A stretch of DNA of 64,000 bases from Micromonospora rhizosphaerae (lineage in GTDB: Bacteria; Actinomycetota; Actinomycetes; Mycobacteriales; Micromonosporaceae), in assembly GCF_900091465.1 (NCBI RefSeq), contig NZ_FMHV01000002.1, forward strand, positions 3,906,001 to 3,970,000. Direction: 5' to 3'. The translations under genes and the position numbers were made by a program. Every line of letters begins with the position of its first letter. Position 1 is the stretch's first letter. A model generated the notes under the pieces. The model was not told the origin of the DNA, made no database searches, and saw only the letters and a list, made by a program, of their open reading frames with translations. Shown here piece after piece: positions 17,552 to 25,631 of this stretch.

Positions 17552-18795
17552 CTTTTCAGGAGCAGTTCCTTGAGCGGCACGTCGGACACCGCCGCCGCTT
17601 CCGCAGGGATGGACGTACCACTGGCGAGCGCCTTGCGCACCGCCAGGTAGTCGCGGGTGCTGTTGACGGCGTTGATGGCCAGCAGGCTTCCCCTGCGGTA
17701 GTACAGGACCGAGAAGCTCTCGCCGTCGGGATCGCCGCGCACCACGATCTGGTCGTAGCCGATCGGCACACCGGCGATCTGCAGTTTGAGGTCGTACTGG
17801 TCCGACCAGAACCATGGGACGTCGGCGTAGGGCTGCCGCCGGCCGACCAGGGTTGCCGCCGCCGCCCGTGCCTGGGCAACGGCGTTGGGCACGGACTCCA
17901 GACGCATCCGCCCCTCCCCGGTCAACGGGTTGGGCGCCGCGGTGCAGTCGCCCGCCGCGACGACGGAGGGCTCGCTGGTGCGGGCGTACTCGTCGACCAC
18001 GATCCCGCCGTCGCAGACGATCCCGAGCTGTTCGGCGAGTTCGGTACGGGGGACGACGCCGACGCCGACGACGACCAGATCGGCGGGGAGCAGCGTCCCG
18101 TCGACGAGGTGGACGCCGCAGACCCGACCGTGCTCGCCCCGAATTGCGGCGACCCCGGCGCCGAGGCGTATCTCCGTCCCCCGCCGGATGTGCGCCCGCC
18201 GGTAGAACTCCGAGATCTCCGGGGCCACGGAGCGGGCGATCAGCCGCTCGGCTGCCTCCACGACGGTGACGTTCCTGCCTTCCGATCTGGCGACCGCGGC
18301 CACTTCGAGGCCGATGAAGCCACCTCCGATGACCACGACGTTGCGCGCCGGCGTGAGGTGGGTCCGGATGTGGGCGGCGTCGTCGATACCGCGCAGACAG
18401 CACACGCCCTCGAGGTCGACGCCGGGCACGTGGAGACGTCGGGGCCGGGCGCCCACCGTCAGGGCGAGCCGGTCGAACGCCAGGGTGCGACCGCGATCGG
18501 TCAGTGCGCTCCCGGAGCCGGGTGGGCCGGAGGGGGAGAGGTGGAGCCGGGTGACGCGCTCCGCGGACAGCACCGTGATCCGCTGCTCGGCGTAGAACGA
18601 CTCGCTGCGCAGGTGGAGGGCGGCGATGTCGGCGGTCCCGGCGAGGAACGCCTTGGACAGCGGAGGGCGCTCGTACGGGGGGTGCGACTCGGCGCCCACC
18701 AGGGTGATGGCTCCGTCGTGGCCGTGGTCCCGCAGGGAGGCGGCCAGTTGGACACCGGCCTGGCTCGCGCCGACGATCAGCACTCCGCCGTTCAC
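17509..18795 (-). CDS. FAD-dependent ferredoxin reductase (oxygenase-coupled)
   Basis: The 428-residue flavoprotein belongs to the putidaredoxin/rhodocoxin reductase group. The N-terminal FAD motif is LIVGASQAGVQLA, then PPYERPPLSK, the NAD motif VVIGGGFIGLEVAA, and the second FAD motif VVAAGDCTA. A reductase C-terminal domain begins with WFWSDQYDLKLQIAG. It moves electrons from NAD(P)H to the [2Fe-2S] ferredoxin encoded just upstream; the ferredoxin stop and this GTG start overlap by 4 bp. The pair probably feeds the Rieske oxygenase. The 3' end overlaps the convergent ligJ by 43 bp. Confidence 0.92.
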   Translation of the reverse strand: MNGGVLIVGASQAGVQLAASLRDHGHDGAITLVGAESHPPYERPPLSKAFLAGTADIAALHLRSESFYAEQRITVLSAERVTRLHLSPSGPPGSGSALTDRGRTLAFDRLALTVGARPRRLHVPGVDLEGVCCLRGIDDAAHIRTHLTPARNVVVIGGGFIGLEVAAVARSEGRNVTVVEAAERLIARSVAPEISEFYRRAHIRRGTEIRLGAGVAAIRGEHGRVCGVHLVDGTLLPADLVVVGVGVVPRTELAEQLGIVCDGGIVVDEYARTSEPSVVAAGDCTAAPNPLTGEGRMRLESVPNAVAQARAAAATLVGRRQPYADVPWFWSDQYDLKLQIAGVPIGYDQIVVRGDPDGESFSVLYYRRGSLLAINAVNSTRDYLAVRKALASGTSIPAEAAAVSDVPLKELLLKSYLPAAASRASRRG

Positions 18796-19115
18796 GGCTG
18801 TTCTTCCGGCAACTCGACGGTGATCCCGTCCAGGGCCTCGGTGAGTTTGATCTGACAGGACAGGCGGCTCGTGCTCCGGCGGTCCGACACGCCGAGGTCC
18901 AGCATGTCGTCCTCGAGGTCGTTCGGCGGGCCGACCAGTGCCGCGAAGTCCTCGTCGACGTAGACGTGGCACGTGGCGCAGGACAGATTGCCCCCGCACT
19001 CGCCGACGATGCCGGGCACCCCGTTCTTGACGGCGGTCGCCATGACCGAGTCGCCGACCGCTGCGTCGATCGTGCGCCGCGAACCGTCGAGGGCGACAAA
19101 GATGACCTTGGGCAC
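18792..19115 (-). CDS. [2Fe-2S] ferredoxin, adrenodoxin type
   Basis: The 107-residue protein has cluster ligands C40, C46, C49 and C87 in the spacing of adrenodoxin/putidaredoxin (GECGGNLSCATCH, then RLSCQI). It carries single electrons from the FAD reductase to an oxygenase, here most likely the Rieske protein at 9.5 kb. It is the first gene of the two-gene unit, and its promoter region holds the most symmetric copy of the operator motif. Confidence 0.93.
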   Translation of the reverse strand: MPKVIFVALDGSRRTIDAAVGDSVMATAVKNGVPGIVGECGGNLSCATCHVYVDEDFAALVGPPNDLEDDMLDLGVSDRRSTSRLSCQIKLTEALDGITVELPEEQP

Positions 19116-19151
19116 TTCGGGTTCCTCTCGGGTGCGTCCTCAGTCGGCGAA

Positions 19152-19162
19152 TGGTCTAACCA
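19152..19162. promoter_or_regulatory. GntR/FadR-type operator, copy F (perfect dyad)
   Basis: TGGTCTAACCA is a perfect TGGT-N3-ACCA dyad, the form known for FadR-family operators. It lies 37 bp upstream of the ferredoxin start on the minus strand and about 294 bp upstream of the class II aldolase gene on the plus strand. The rest of 19116-19455 holds no recognised gene. Confidence 0.7.
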
Positions 19163-19455
19163 TACTACCCTAACTTGGCAACGGGTACTCCGGCGGCGAG
19201 GAAACGTGTCCGGGCCGTTCGGGGTCCGGTGCAGGCGGCTGACGGGGAGGGGTGCGTGGTGATCTACCGGCTGCGGGCGGCCGTCGACGGCTACGCCAGC
19301 AACACGCCTCCGAGGTGAGCCTGCCGCGGCCGGTCGACGGGGCGCTGTACCACTTGCAGTCCTGCGCCACCTCCGCCACTGTGGTGGGTCCGTGGCCTTC
19401 CCCGTCCGTCGGTGCCGCCGCGTTCCATGTCAGCATTCCGGCCGAATGGAGCCCT

Positions 19456-20202
19456 GTGACCGTGCCCGCCGAACTCACCCAGCTACGCCGGACCGTCGCC
19501 CAGGCTTGCCGCATCCTCGCGAACGCCGGTCTCGTGGAGGACATCCTCGGCCATGTCAGCGTGCGGGTCGGTCCCGACCGGATGCTCGTCCGGTGCCGGG
19601 GGCCGCAGGAAGAGGGCCTGCTGTTCACCCTCGACCGGGACGTGCACCTGGTGGAGTTCGATGGCGGCGGTGACCTTCCGGCGGGCTGGGCGGTCCCCAA
19701 CGAGCTGCCGATCCATGGCGAGCTGTTACGGGCGCGGCCCGAGATCGACGCGGTCGTGCACTGTCATCCACCCGCGGTGCTGGTGGCCGGGGTGGAGGAG
19801 GTGCCGCTGCGCCCGGTCTTCGGCGCGTACCACATCCCCGCCGCTCGTCTCGCCGTCGACGGGATACCGATCTACCCGCGGGCTGTCCTCGTACGCCGCC
19901 CCGAACTCGGCCGCGAACTCGTCGAGGCGATGGGGGCATCCACCGTCTGCGTCATGCGGGGTCACGGGATCACCACCGTCGGGTCGGGAGCGCATGCCGT
20001 CGAGCAGGCCCTCGTGCGTGCGTTGGCCGTCGACGTCCTCGCCCGGGTCAGCGTCGAACGGGCACGGCTCGGCGACCGGGCGGCCGATCTCACCCCGGAG
20101 GATCTCGCGGAGTTGCCGGACCTCGGCTCCTCGTTCAACGACCTGAACGTGTGGCGTCATCACCTCGCCCGGCTGCGGCTGGCCGGGCTGGCGCTGGAGT
20201 AG
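19456..20202 (+). CDS. Class II aldolase/adducin-family lyase or decarboxylase
   Basis: The 248-residue protein has the zinc-binding pattern of L-fuculose-phosphate aldolase relatives: H102 and H104 (VVHCHPP), H170 (MRGHG) and an acid residue in NELPIHGE (E83/E89). This family also contains 3,4-dihydroxyphthalate decarboxylases and similar aromatic decarboxylases of actinobacteria, so either C-C cleavage or decarboxylation is possible. The GTG at 19456 is chosen because GGAG lies 4 nt upstream and the fold begins there; GTG 19462 is an alternative. It ends 12 bp from a convergent MFS gene. Confidence 0.83.
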   Translation: MTVPAELTQLRRTVAQACRILANAGLVEDILGHVSVRVGPDRMLVRCRGPQEEGLLFTLDRDVHLVEFDGGGDLPAGWAVPNELPIHGELLRARPEIDAVVHCHPPAVLVAGVEEVPLRPVFGAYHIPAARLAVDGIPIYPRAVLVRRPELGRELVEAMGASTVCVMRGHGITTVGSGAHAVEQALVRALAVDVLARVSVERARLGDRAADLTPEDLAELPDLGSSFNDLNVWRHHLARLRLAGLALE

Positions 20203-20214
20203 ACAGGCCGTACG

Positions 20215-21492
20215 TCACGGCGTGGGCGCGGGCTGGGCTTCGGCCGGTTGGGGCGCGCGGACGCGACGCAGTTGGGGCAGCACGGCCAGCGCAGCGAGTC
20301 CCGCGGATATCCCGGCGACCAGCAGGCCCGCCCGCGCTCCCCACTGCTCGCAGATCCATCCGGTTATCGGCCCGCCCAGCGGGGTGCTGCCGAGGAAGAC
20401 GATGCCGTGCAGGGCGATCACCCTGCCCTGCATCGTCGGTTCGGCGCCGAGCTGAAGCAACGTACGGGCGAGGGTGTTGAAGCAGATGTTCGCCACGCCG
20501 AGACCGACCATCACCACCAACGCGATGCCGAGTGCCGGCGCGACCGCGGCGATCAGATTGACCGCCGCGAAGGCGCCGGTCCAGACGAGCAGCGACCACG
20601 CGGTGACGCTCGCGCGGGCGGCGCTGGCGAGGGCCCCGAGTACGGCGCCGGCCCCCAGAGCCGACGTGAGCCAGCCGTAGACCTCGGGGCCGCCGCCGAA
20701 CGTGTCCCGCGCCAGCAGCGGCAGCACCACGCGGAAGTTCTGGCCGAGCAGGGCCACCACGGCGACGAGCAGCATGCAGGCGCGCAACTCCGGGTGGTGC
20801 CAGACGTATCGCAGACCCTCTCGGGCCTGGCCGCGCTCCCGCGGTGCGGGTGGCCGGCGATGGAGCTGGCGAGGATCCACCCGGACCAGGCCGACCAGGA
20901 CGGCCGCGAAGGACAGCGCGTTGATCGCGAATGCCGCCCCGACGTCGACGCTCGCGATGAGGAGGCCGGCGACGGCGGGGCCGACCAGGCGCCCGACGTT
21001 GTGGACGGTGGAGTTGAGCGCCTGGGCATTGACGTAGTTCTCGGGCTCGACCATCTCGGTGATGAACGCGTGCCGCGCCGGCACGTCGACGACGGTGACG
21101 AGGCCCAGGCCCAGCGCGAGCGCGTAGACCATCCAGAGCGTCACCGCGTCCGACAGCACGAGCGCCGCGAGAGCCGCGGCGAGCAGGGCGCTGACCGCCT
21201 GGGTGACCATGATCGCTCGACGCCGGTCGATCCGGTCGACGAGCACGCCGCCCCACAGGCCGAGCAGGAGCGTCGGCAGGAACTGCAGCGCGGTCGCGAC
21301 ACCGAGCGCGACAGCGGAGTCCGACAGGTCGAGGACCAGCCAGTCCTGCGCGACCCGCTGCATCCAGGTCCCCGCGACGCTCACCGCATGCCCGACGAAG
21401 AAGCGCCGGTAGTTGGGCACGGCCAGGGAGCGGAAGGTCCGCCGTCGTGCCGCGACCAGGTGGTCGACCAGAGATCCGCCAAGTCGACGCAA
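20215..21492 (-). CDS. MFS transporter (EntS/MFS_3 type)
   Basis: The 425-residue protein has about 12 predicted membrane helices, with the MFS loop motif GGVLVDRIDRRR between helices 2 and 3 and PARHAFITEMV typical of the EntS-like subgroup. Substrate and direction are unknown; position suggests movement of a pathway compound. The start is a TTG at 21492, preceded by GGAGGGGG at a good distance. The longer ATG frame would begin beyond the operator motif and is rejected. Confidence 0.85.
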   Translation of the reverse strand: MRRLGGSLVDHLVAARRRTFRSLAVPNYRRFFVGHAVSVAGTWMQRVAQDWLVLDLSDSAVALGVATALQFLPTLLLGLWGGVLVDRIDRRRAIMVTQAVSALLAAALAALVLSDAVTLWMVYALALGLGLVTVVDVPARHAFITEMVEPENYVNAQALNSTVHNVGRLVGPAVAGLLIASVDVGAAFAINALSFAAVLVGLVRVDPRQLHRRPPAPRERGQAREGLRYVWHHPELRACMLLVAVVALLGQNFRVVLPLLARDTFGGGPEVYGWLTSALGAGAVLGALASAARASVTAWSLLVWTGAFAAVNLIAAVAPALGIALVVMVGLGVANICFNTLARTLLQLGAEPTMQGRVIALHGIVFLGSTPLGGPITGWICEQWGARAGLLVAGISAGLAALAVLPQLRRVRAPQPAEAQPAPTP

Positions 21493-21519
21493 GAGGTCCC
21501 CCTCCTCAAATTGGCCCAA

Positions 21520-21530
21520 TGGTATTACGT
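21520..21530. promoter_or_regulatory. GntR/FadR-type operator, copy E (divergent promoter)
   Basis: TGGTATTACGT lies between the divergent MFS gene (start 21492) and the beta-hydroxyacid dehydrogenase (start 21621). The preceding bases GGCCCAA are identical to those before copy B, so 13 bases (GGCCCAATGGTAT) are shared by the two promoters. Confidence 0.6.
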
Positions 21531-21620
21531 TTATTGCCGTGGCGGGGCCCGGCTTCGCGCTGCCCCTCACCGAGGTGGACCGTCCCTGCCTCGCCCGCCT
21601 GACATCGAGGAGGAGGGCTC

Positions 21621-22457
21621 ATGGAGAAAACGGTTGCGGTCATCGGTCTCGGCGCGATGGGTCGTCCCGTCGTAGGCCATCTCCGGGCCGCAGGGATCCC
21701 GGTCGTCGCGTGCGACCTGGACGAGGCGGCAGTCGCGGCCGCCGAGTCGCTCGGCGCGATGCCCGCGACAAGTGCCGCCGACGCCGCCCGTAAGGCCCAG
21801 GTCGTCGCGGTGTTCGTGCCGACGGACGACGACGTGGCCGCGGTCTGCCTCGGACCGGAGGGCGTCCTGGCCGGCCTGGCCGACGAGGGGGTGCTGCTTT
21901 TGTGCTCCTCACTGCGACCGGAGACCTGCGAGCGGGTCGCTGCCGCGGCTCCGCCCGGCGTGCATGTGCTCGACGCCGCGCTCACCGGCGGGGTCCGCCG
22001 CGCGGGGGCCGGTCAGGTGAACCTGCTGGTTGGTGGTGACGCGGAGGTCCTGGAGCGGATCCGTCCGGTCCTCGAACCCTGGACGAGCGCCATCCACCAC
22101 CTCGGGTCGCTCGGCGCCGGCCAGGTGGGCAAGACTGCGAACAATCTCGTGCACTGGGCGCAGATCTGTGCGATCACCGAGGCGCTGGAACTCGCCCGCC
22201 GGTTCGGGGTCTCCGTACCCGTCCTGCGCCGGGCACTCATGGACGGGCCGACCGACTCGCGCACGCTGCGCGAACTGGACCAGATGCGGCTGACCTGGCA
22301 CGCGAAGGACCTGGCCAACACGGCTGCCATGGCGCATCGTGTTCACCTCGACGTTCCCGTCGCCGACACGGCCCGCGAGGTGATGCGGGGGATCGCGGTA
22401 GCGGATGTCGCCCGGCTGCTAGCAGGAGGTCCGCTCCACCCCTTGCCCGACGCGTAA
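21621..22457 (+). CDS. Beta-hydroxyacid dehydrogenase (3-hydroxyisobutyrate dehydrogenase family)
   Basis: The 278-residue oxidoreductase has the NAD(P) motif VIGLGAMGRPV at the N-terminus, the substrate-binding segment LDAALTGGVRRAGAG, and the catalytic Lys in GQVGKTANNLVHW. The Asp after the second strand (ACDLDE) favours NAD. The substrate is a short beta-hydroxyacid or 2-hydroxyacid; which one is unknown. GAGGAGGAGGG precedes the ATG. It is divergent from the MFS gene across operator copy E. Confidence 0.9.
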   Translation: MEKTVAVIGLGAMGRPVVGHLRAAGIPVVACDLDEAAVAAAESLGAMPATSAADAARKAQVVAVFVPTDDDVAAVCLGPEGVLAGLADEGVLLLCSSLRPETCERVAAAAPPGVHVLDAALTGGVRRAGAGQVNLLVGGDAEVLERIRPVLEPWTSAIHHLGSLGAGQVGKTANNLVHWAQICAITEALELARRFGVSVPVLRRALMDGPTDSRTLRELDQMRLTWHAKDLANTAAMAHRVHLDVPVADTAREVMRGIAVADVARLLAGGPLHPLPDA

Positions 22458-22481
22458 CATTCCGGTAAAACCTTGGTTCAA

Positions 22482-22492
22482 AGATTAGACCT
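22482..22492. promoter_or_regulatory. GntR/FadR-type operator, copy H (weak)
   Basis: AGATTAGACCT, or AGGTCTAATCT on the minus strand, matches the shared motif at 8 of 11 positions. It lies 52 bp upstream of the cupin gene that opens the ABC importer operon. It is the least certain of the eight copies. Confidence 0.45.
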
Positions 22493-22543
22493 TTAGTCCC
22501 CTGGTGCTATTCACTAGCGTGACGCAGACCACAGGAGGCAACA

Positions 22544-23173
22544 GTGCGCGACGACTACCTGCCCGGCGTGCTTGCCAGCGAGAAGCGGAACCGGGACGCG
22601 TCCGAGATCGCGGCACGCGACGAGTTCAACAAGAAGCATCCGCCGATCAAGGGACTCGTGGTCCCTCACGACCTGCGCAAGATGGAGCTGCCGGAGCGGC
22701 CGTGGCGCAACAACCGGGGACACTGGTTCGATCTCGCCGACTACGAGGTGCTCAACGCACATCTGGCAGAGCTCAAGCCCGGGGGCGCTTCGGTGCGCCA
22801 CCGGCACACGACCGAGGCCTACCTGTACATCGTCAAGGGCCACGGCTACTCGCTCATCAACTACGACGACGATCCGGTGGAGGTCGTCGAGTGGTCCGAG
22901 GGCACTCTCTTCGCGCCTCCGCGATGGGCCTGGCACCAGCACTTCAACCTCGACGAGAGCGACACCTCCCGTTACCTGGCCATCCAGGACACGGGTCTGC
23001 TGCGCACCATGCGCCTGCACAACATCGAGCGGCACTCGGTCCAGCTGACGCCGGAGCAAGGTGCCGAACTGCTGCGTGCGGCGGTAGAGCAGGGCGCGGT
23101 CCACGGCGGGCACGGCCACCACCACGACGGCACCTCGGTTGTGGAGCCTGTTCGAAACCCGGACGAGGGCTGA
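22544..23173 (+). CDS. Single-domain cupin protein, possible metal-dependent dioxygenase
   Basis: The 209-residue protein has one cupin barrel at about 70-150. Metal ligands are visible as HRHTTEAYLYIVKGHGY (two His and one Glu) and a downstream His in WAWHQHFN. The C-terminus is His-rich (HGGHGHHH), possibly for metal binding. It resembles one half of the bicupins at 36.5 and 39.3 kb. It may cleave an aromatic ring or act as an accessory or sensor protein. GTG start with AGGAGG upstream. It heads the operon with the ABC importer. Confidence 0.8.
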   Translation: MRDDYLPGVLASEKRNRDASEIAARDEFNKKHPPIKGLVVPHDLRKMELPERPWRNNRGHWFDLADYEVLNAHLAELKPGGASVRHRHTTEAYLYIVKGHGYSLINYDDDPVEVVEWSEGTLFAPPRWAWHQHFNLDESDTSRYLAIQDTGLLRTMRLHNIERHSVQLTPEQGAELLRAAVEQGAVHGGHGHHHDGTSVVEPVRNPDEG

Positions 23174-23282
23174 GCAGCCCGTCCACCTGGCAGGCACACA
23201 TCCACGTCACACGGGGGAACGCACATCCACATCGTCGCTGGGCCGGCAGGCGCCCGCCCACGGAGCTCGCGGGAGAGCAGCG

Positions 23283-24416
23283 ATGCGACACAACGTAATC
23301 GTCCGATCGGTGGCGGTCACGGCCGCCACCCTCCTCCTTGCGGCCTGCGGCGCTTCGCCGACGGCCTCCGAGAACGGGCCGGCCCGCGGCAATGACGCGG
23401 CGAAGCAGGCCGCGGCGAAGGCCCAGGAGGTCTACGACCGCATCAACGGCCTCACCGGTGAAGAGCGGCGCAAGACCCTCGTCGAGCTTGCCGAAAAGGA
23501 GGGCAAGCTCTCGATCTACACCTCCAACACCGACATGGACAAGCTGGTCGAGGGGTTCGAGGACGCCTACGACATCGAGGTGAGCGTCTACCGCGGAAAC
23601 TCCGAATCGGTGCTCCAGCGGATCCTGCAGGAGCAGCAGGCGAACTACCTCGGCAATGACTTCGTCGACACCAACGCCGGCGAACTCAACATCCTGAACA
23701 AGGAGGGAAAGCTCTACCCGTACGAGGGCGAGCTGCGCGACAAGGTCCGCCAGGAAGGCCAGGCCGAGGGCTGGACCGCCTCCCGGTTCAACGTCTTCGT
23801 CGTCGGCTGGAACACGAACCGGGTCAAGCCCGGCCAGGAGCCCAAGTCCTTCGAAGAGCTGGCCGACCCGAAGTGGAAGGGTCAGGTCTCGATGGAGGTC
23901 GGCGACGTCGACTGGTTCGCCGGCCTGTACAAGTACTACCTGGACCAGGGCAAGTCCGAGGCTGAGGTCAAGGACCTCTTCACGAAGATCGCCGCCAACT
24001 CGAAGATCGCCAAGGGTCACACGACCCAGGGTGAGCTGCTCTCCGCCGGCCAGTTTGGCGTGACGGTGTCGTCCTACAGCCACACGGTGGACAAGGCTGC
24101 CGACAAGGGCGCGCCGGTGAGCTGGCACCCCGCCTCGGGCGCCCCGGTCCAGCCGATCCTCGTTCGCCCCAACGGCGTGGCAATGATGAAGACAGCCGCC
24201 CACCCGGCTGCCGCGATGCTCTTCGCAGACTGGGAGCTCACCGAGGGGCAGAAGATCCTCGCGGATGCCTTCCGCATCGGGTCAATTCCAACCGGCAAGG
24301 ACCCGCTGGCCGGCCTGAAGGTCGTCGCCGTGCCCGAGCAGGAACTGCTCGACAACGCCAAGAAGTGGGACACCCTGTACGCCGAAATCCTCGAGGCCGG
24401 GCAGGAGATCAAATGA
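23283..24416 (+). CDS. ABC transporter substrate-binding lipoprotein 1 (iron(III)/Fbp-like family)
   Basis: The 377-residue protein has a lipoprotein signal (LLLAAC, lipid-bearing Cys at 22) and a periplasmic-binding fold of the Fbp/AfuA-like type (GKLSIYTSNTDMDKL, DYNxE-like DIEVSVYRGNSESVLQRIL, FADWELTEGQKIL). It would sit outside the membrane and deliver ligand to the permease at 25.6 kb. The following gene encodes a clear paralogue, and their stop and start overlap (ATGA at 24413). In this context the ligand may be an organic acid rather than iron. Confidence 0.88.
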   Translation: MRHNVIVRSVAVTAATLLLAACGASPTASENGPARGNDAAKQAAAKAQEVYDRINGLTGEERRKTLVELAEKEGKLSIYTSNTDMDKLVEGFEDAYDIEVSVYRGNSESVLQRILQEQQANYLGNDFVDTNAGELNILNKEGKLYPYEGELRDKVRQEGQAEGWTASRFNVFVVGWNTNRVKPGQEPKSFEELADPKWKGQVSMEVGDVDWFAGLYKYYLDQGKSEAEVKDLFTKIAANSKIAKGHTTQGELLSAGQFGVTVSSYSHTVDKAADKGAPVSWHPASGAPVQPILVRPNGVAMMKTAAHPAAAMLFADWELTEGQKILADAFRIGSIPTGKDPLAGLKVVAVPEQELLDNAKKWDTLYAEILEAGQEIK

Positions 24417-25549
24417 AAACCGTACGAATCTGGGGCCGGGGAAGACTGGCGTGCGTGCTCGCGGCCGGCGTCGCGCTCACCCTCGTCGCCGGCTGCGGCG
24501 GCTCGCCGACGGCAGGCGGCCCGAAGGCCGGCGGGAACACTGGGCCGACCGAGGCGGAGAAGGTCTATGCCGAGATCGCCGGACTCTCGGGCAAGCAGCG
24601 GCGGGACAAGCTCGTCGAGCTCGCGGAGAAGGAAGGCAAGCTCGACCTCTACACCTCGATGACGAGCGATGTCGCCGATGCCGTGACCGGGGCGTTCAGT
24701 GACAAGTTCGGCATCGACGTCAACGTCTACCGGGCCGGCTCGGAGACCGTCCTGCAGCGGATCCTGCAGGAGCAGGGCGCCAACTACCGGGGCAACGACG
24801 TGGTCGAAACCAATGCGAACGAGCTCTTCGCGTTGAACAAGGAGCACTTCCTCGCCGAGTACAAGGGCGAGCGGCGCGATCTCGTGCCCGAGGCGGGACG
24901 GTTCGAGGGGTGGACCGCGACCCGGTTCAACCTCTTCGCGCCGAGCTGGAACACGAAGCTCGTCCCCGCCGGGCAGCAGCCCAAGACGTGGGAGGAGCTC
25001 GCCGACCCGAAGTGGGACGGCAAGCTCTCCATGGAGCTGGCCGACTACGACTGGTACCTCACGCTCTACGGCTACTGGAAGAAGCAGGGCAAGAGCGATG
25101 AGGAGATCGATCGACTGTTCGCCGGGATGGCCCAGGGTGCGAAGATCGCCAAGGGGCACACCGTCCAGGGTGAGCTCCTGTCCGCCGGCCAGTTCTCGGT
25201 CGTCGCGTCGAACTACTCCTACATCGTGGAGCGCGCGAAGAAGAAGGGCGCTCCGGTCGACTACCTGCCGTTCGTGCAGCCCGTGATCGCCCGCCCCAAC
25301 GGAGTCGGGCTCATGAAGAGCGCGCAGCACCCGGCGGCCGCGATGCTCTTCGCCGACTGGCTGCTCGAAGAGGGGCAGAAGGTCCTCGTGGACGAGGGGC
25401 TCACGCCGGCCATCGTCGAGGGCAACGACCCGCTCAAAGGCGTGGAGGTCATCCCCGTGGACGTGAAGACGCTGGTCGAGCAGGGCGACGAGTGGAGCAA
25501 ACGCTACGAGAAGGTCGTCTCCAACGGCGAGAAGGTCGAAGGCAAGTAG
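24413..25549 (+). CDS. ABC transporter substrate-binding lipoprotein 2, paralogue of the preceding gene
   Basis: A 378-residue lipoprotein (LVAGC lipobox near residue 26) aligned with its neighbour from end to end: shared QRILQEQ, AEGWTA/FEGWTA, FNVF/FNLF, KSFEELADPKW/KTWEELADPKW, GELLSAGQF and HPAAAMLFADW. The ligand-facing parts differ (VGDVDWFAG against LADYDWYLT; YSHTVD against YSYIVE), which suggests two related ligands for one permease. It is translationally coupled to the first copy. Confidence 0.88.
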   Translation: MKTVRIWGRGRLACVLAAGVALTLVAGCGGSPTAGGPKAGGNTGPTEAEKVYAEIAGLSGKQRRDKLVELAEKEGKLDLYTSMTSDVADAVTGAFSDKFGIDVNVYRAGSETVLQRILQEQGANYRGNDVVETNANELFALNKEHFLAEYKGERRDLVPEAGRFEGWTATRFNLFAPSWNTKLVPAGQQPKTWEELADPKWDGKLSMELADYDWYLTLYGYWKKQGKSDEEIDRLFAGMAQGAKIAKGHTVQGELLSAGQFSVVASNYSYIVERAKKKGAPVDYLPFVQPVIARPNGVGLMKSAQHPAAAMLFADWLLEEGQKVLVDEGLTPAIVEGNDPLKGVEVIPVDVKTLVEQGDEWSKRYEKVVSNGEKVEGK

Positions 25550-25560
25550 GTGACCCGCGA

Positions 25561-25591
25561 GCGGCGGCGCCGTCCAACGCGGCGCCGCCGC
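25561..25591 (+). terminator. Hairpin between binding-protein and permease genes
   Basis: GCGGCGGCGCCG (25561-25572) and CGGCGCCGCCGC (25580-25591) are perfect 12-bp arms around a 7-nt loop, with no T-run. A hairpin here often stabilises the upstream mRNA or attenuates reading into the permease gene, giving more binding protein than permease. Confidence 0.55.
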
Positions 25592-25631
25592 ACGCCTACC
25601 CGCCAGACAGGGCTCCAGGAGGGGTGAGGGC

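Noticed and set aside
14555..19099. 1514-codon open frame on the minus strand
   Set aside because: It lies opposite the alcohol dehydrogenase, ligK and ligJ genes. Its product is Arg/Pro/Gly-rich without motifs, as expected for a GC-rich shadow frame.
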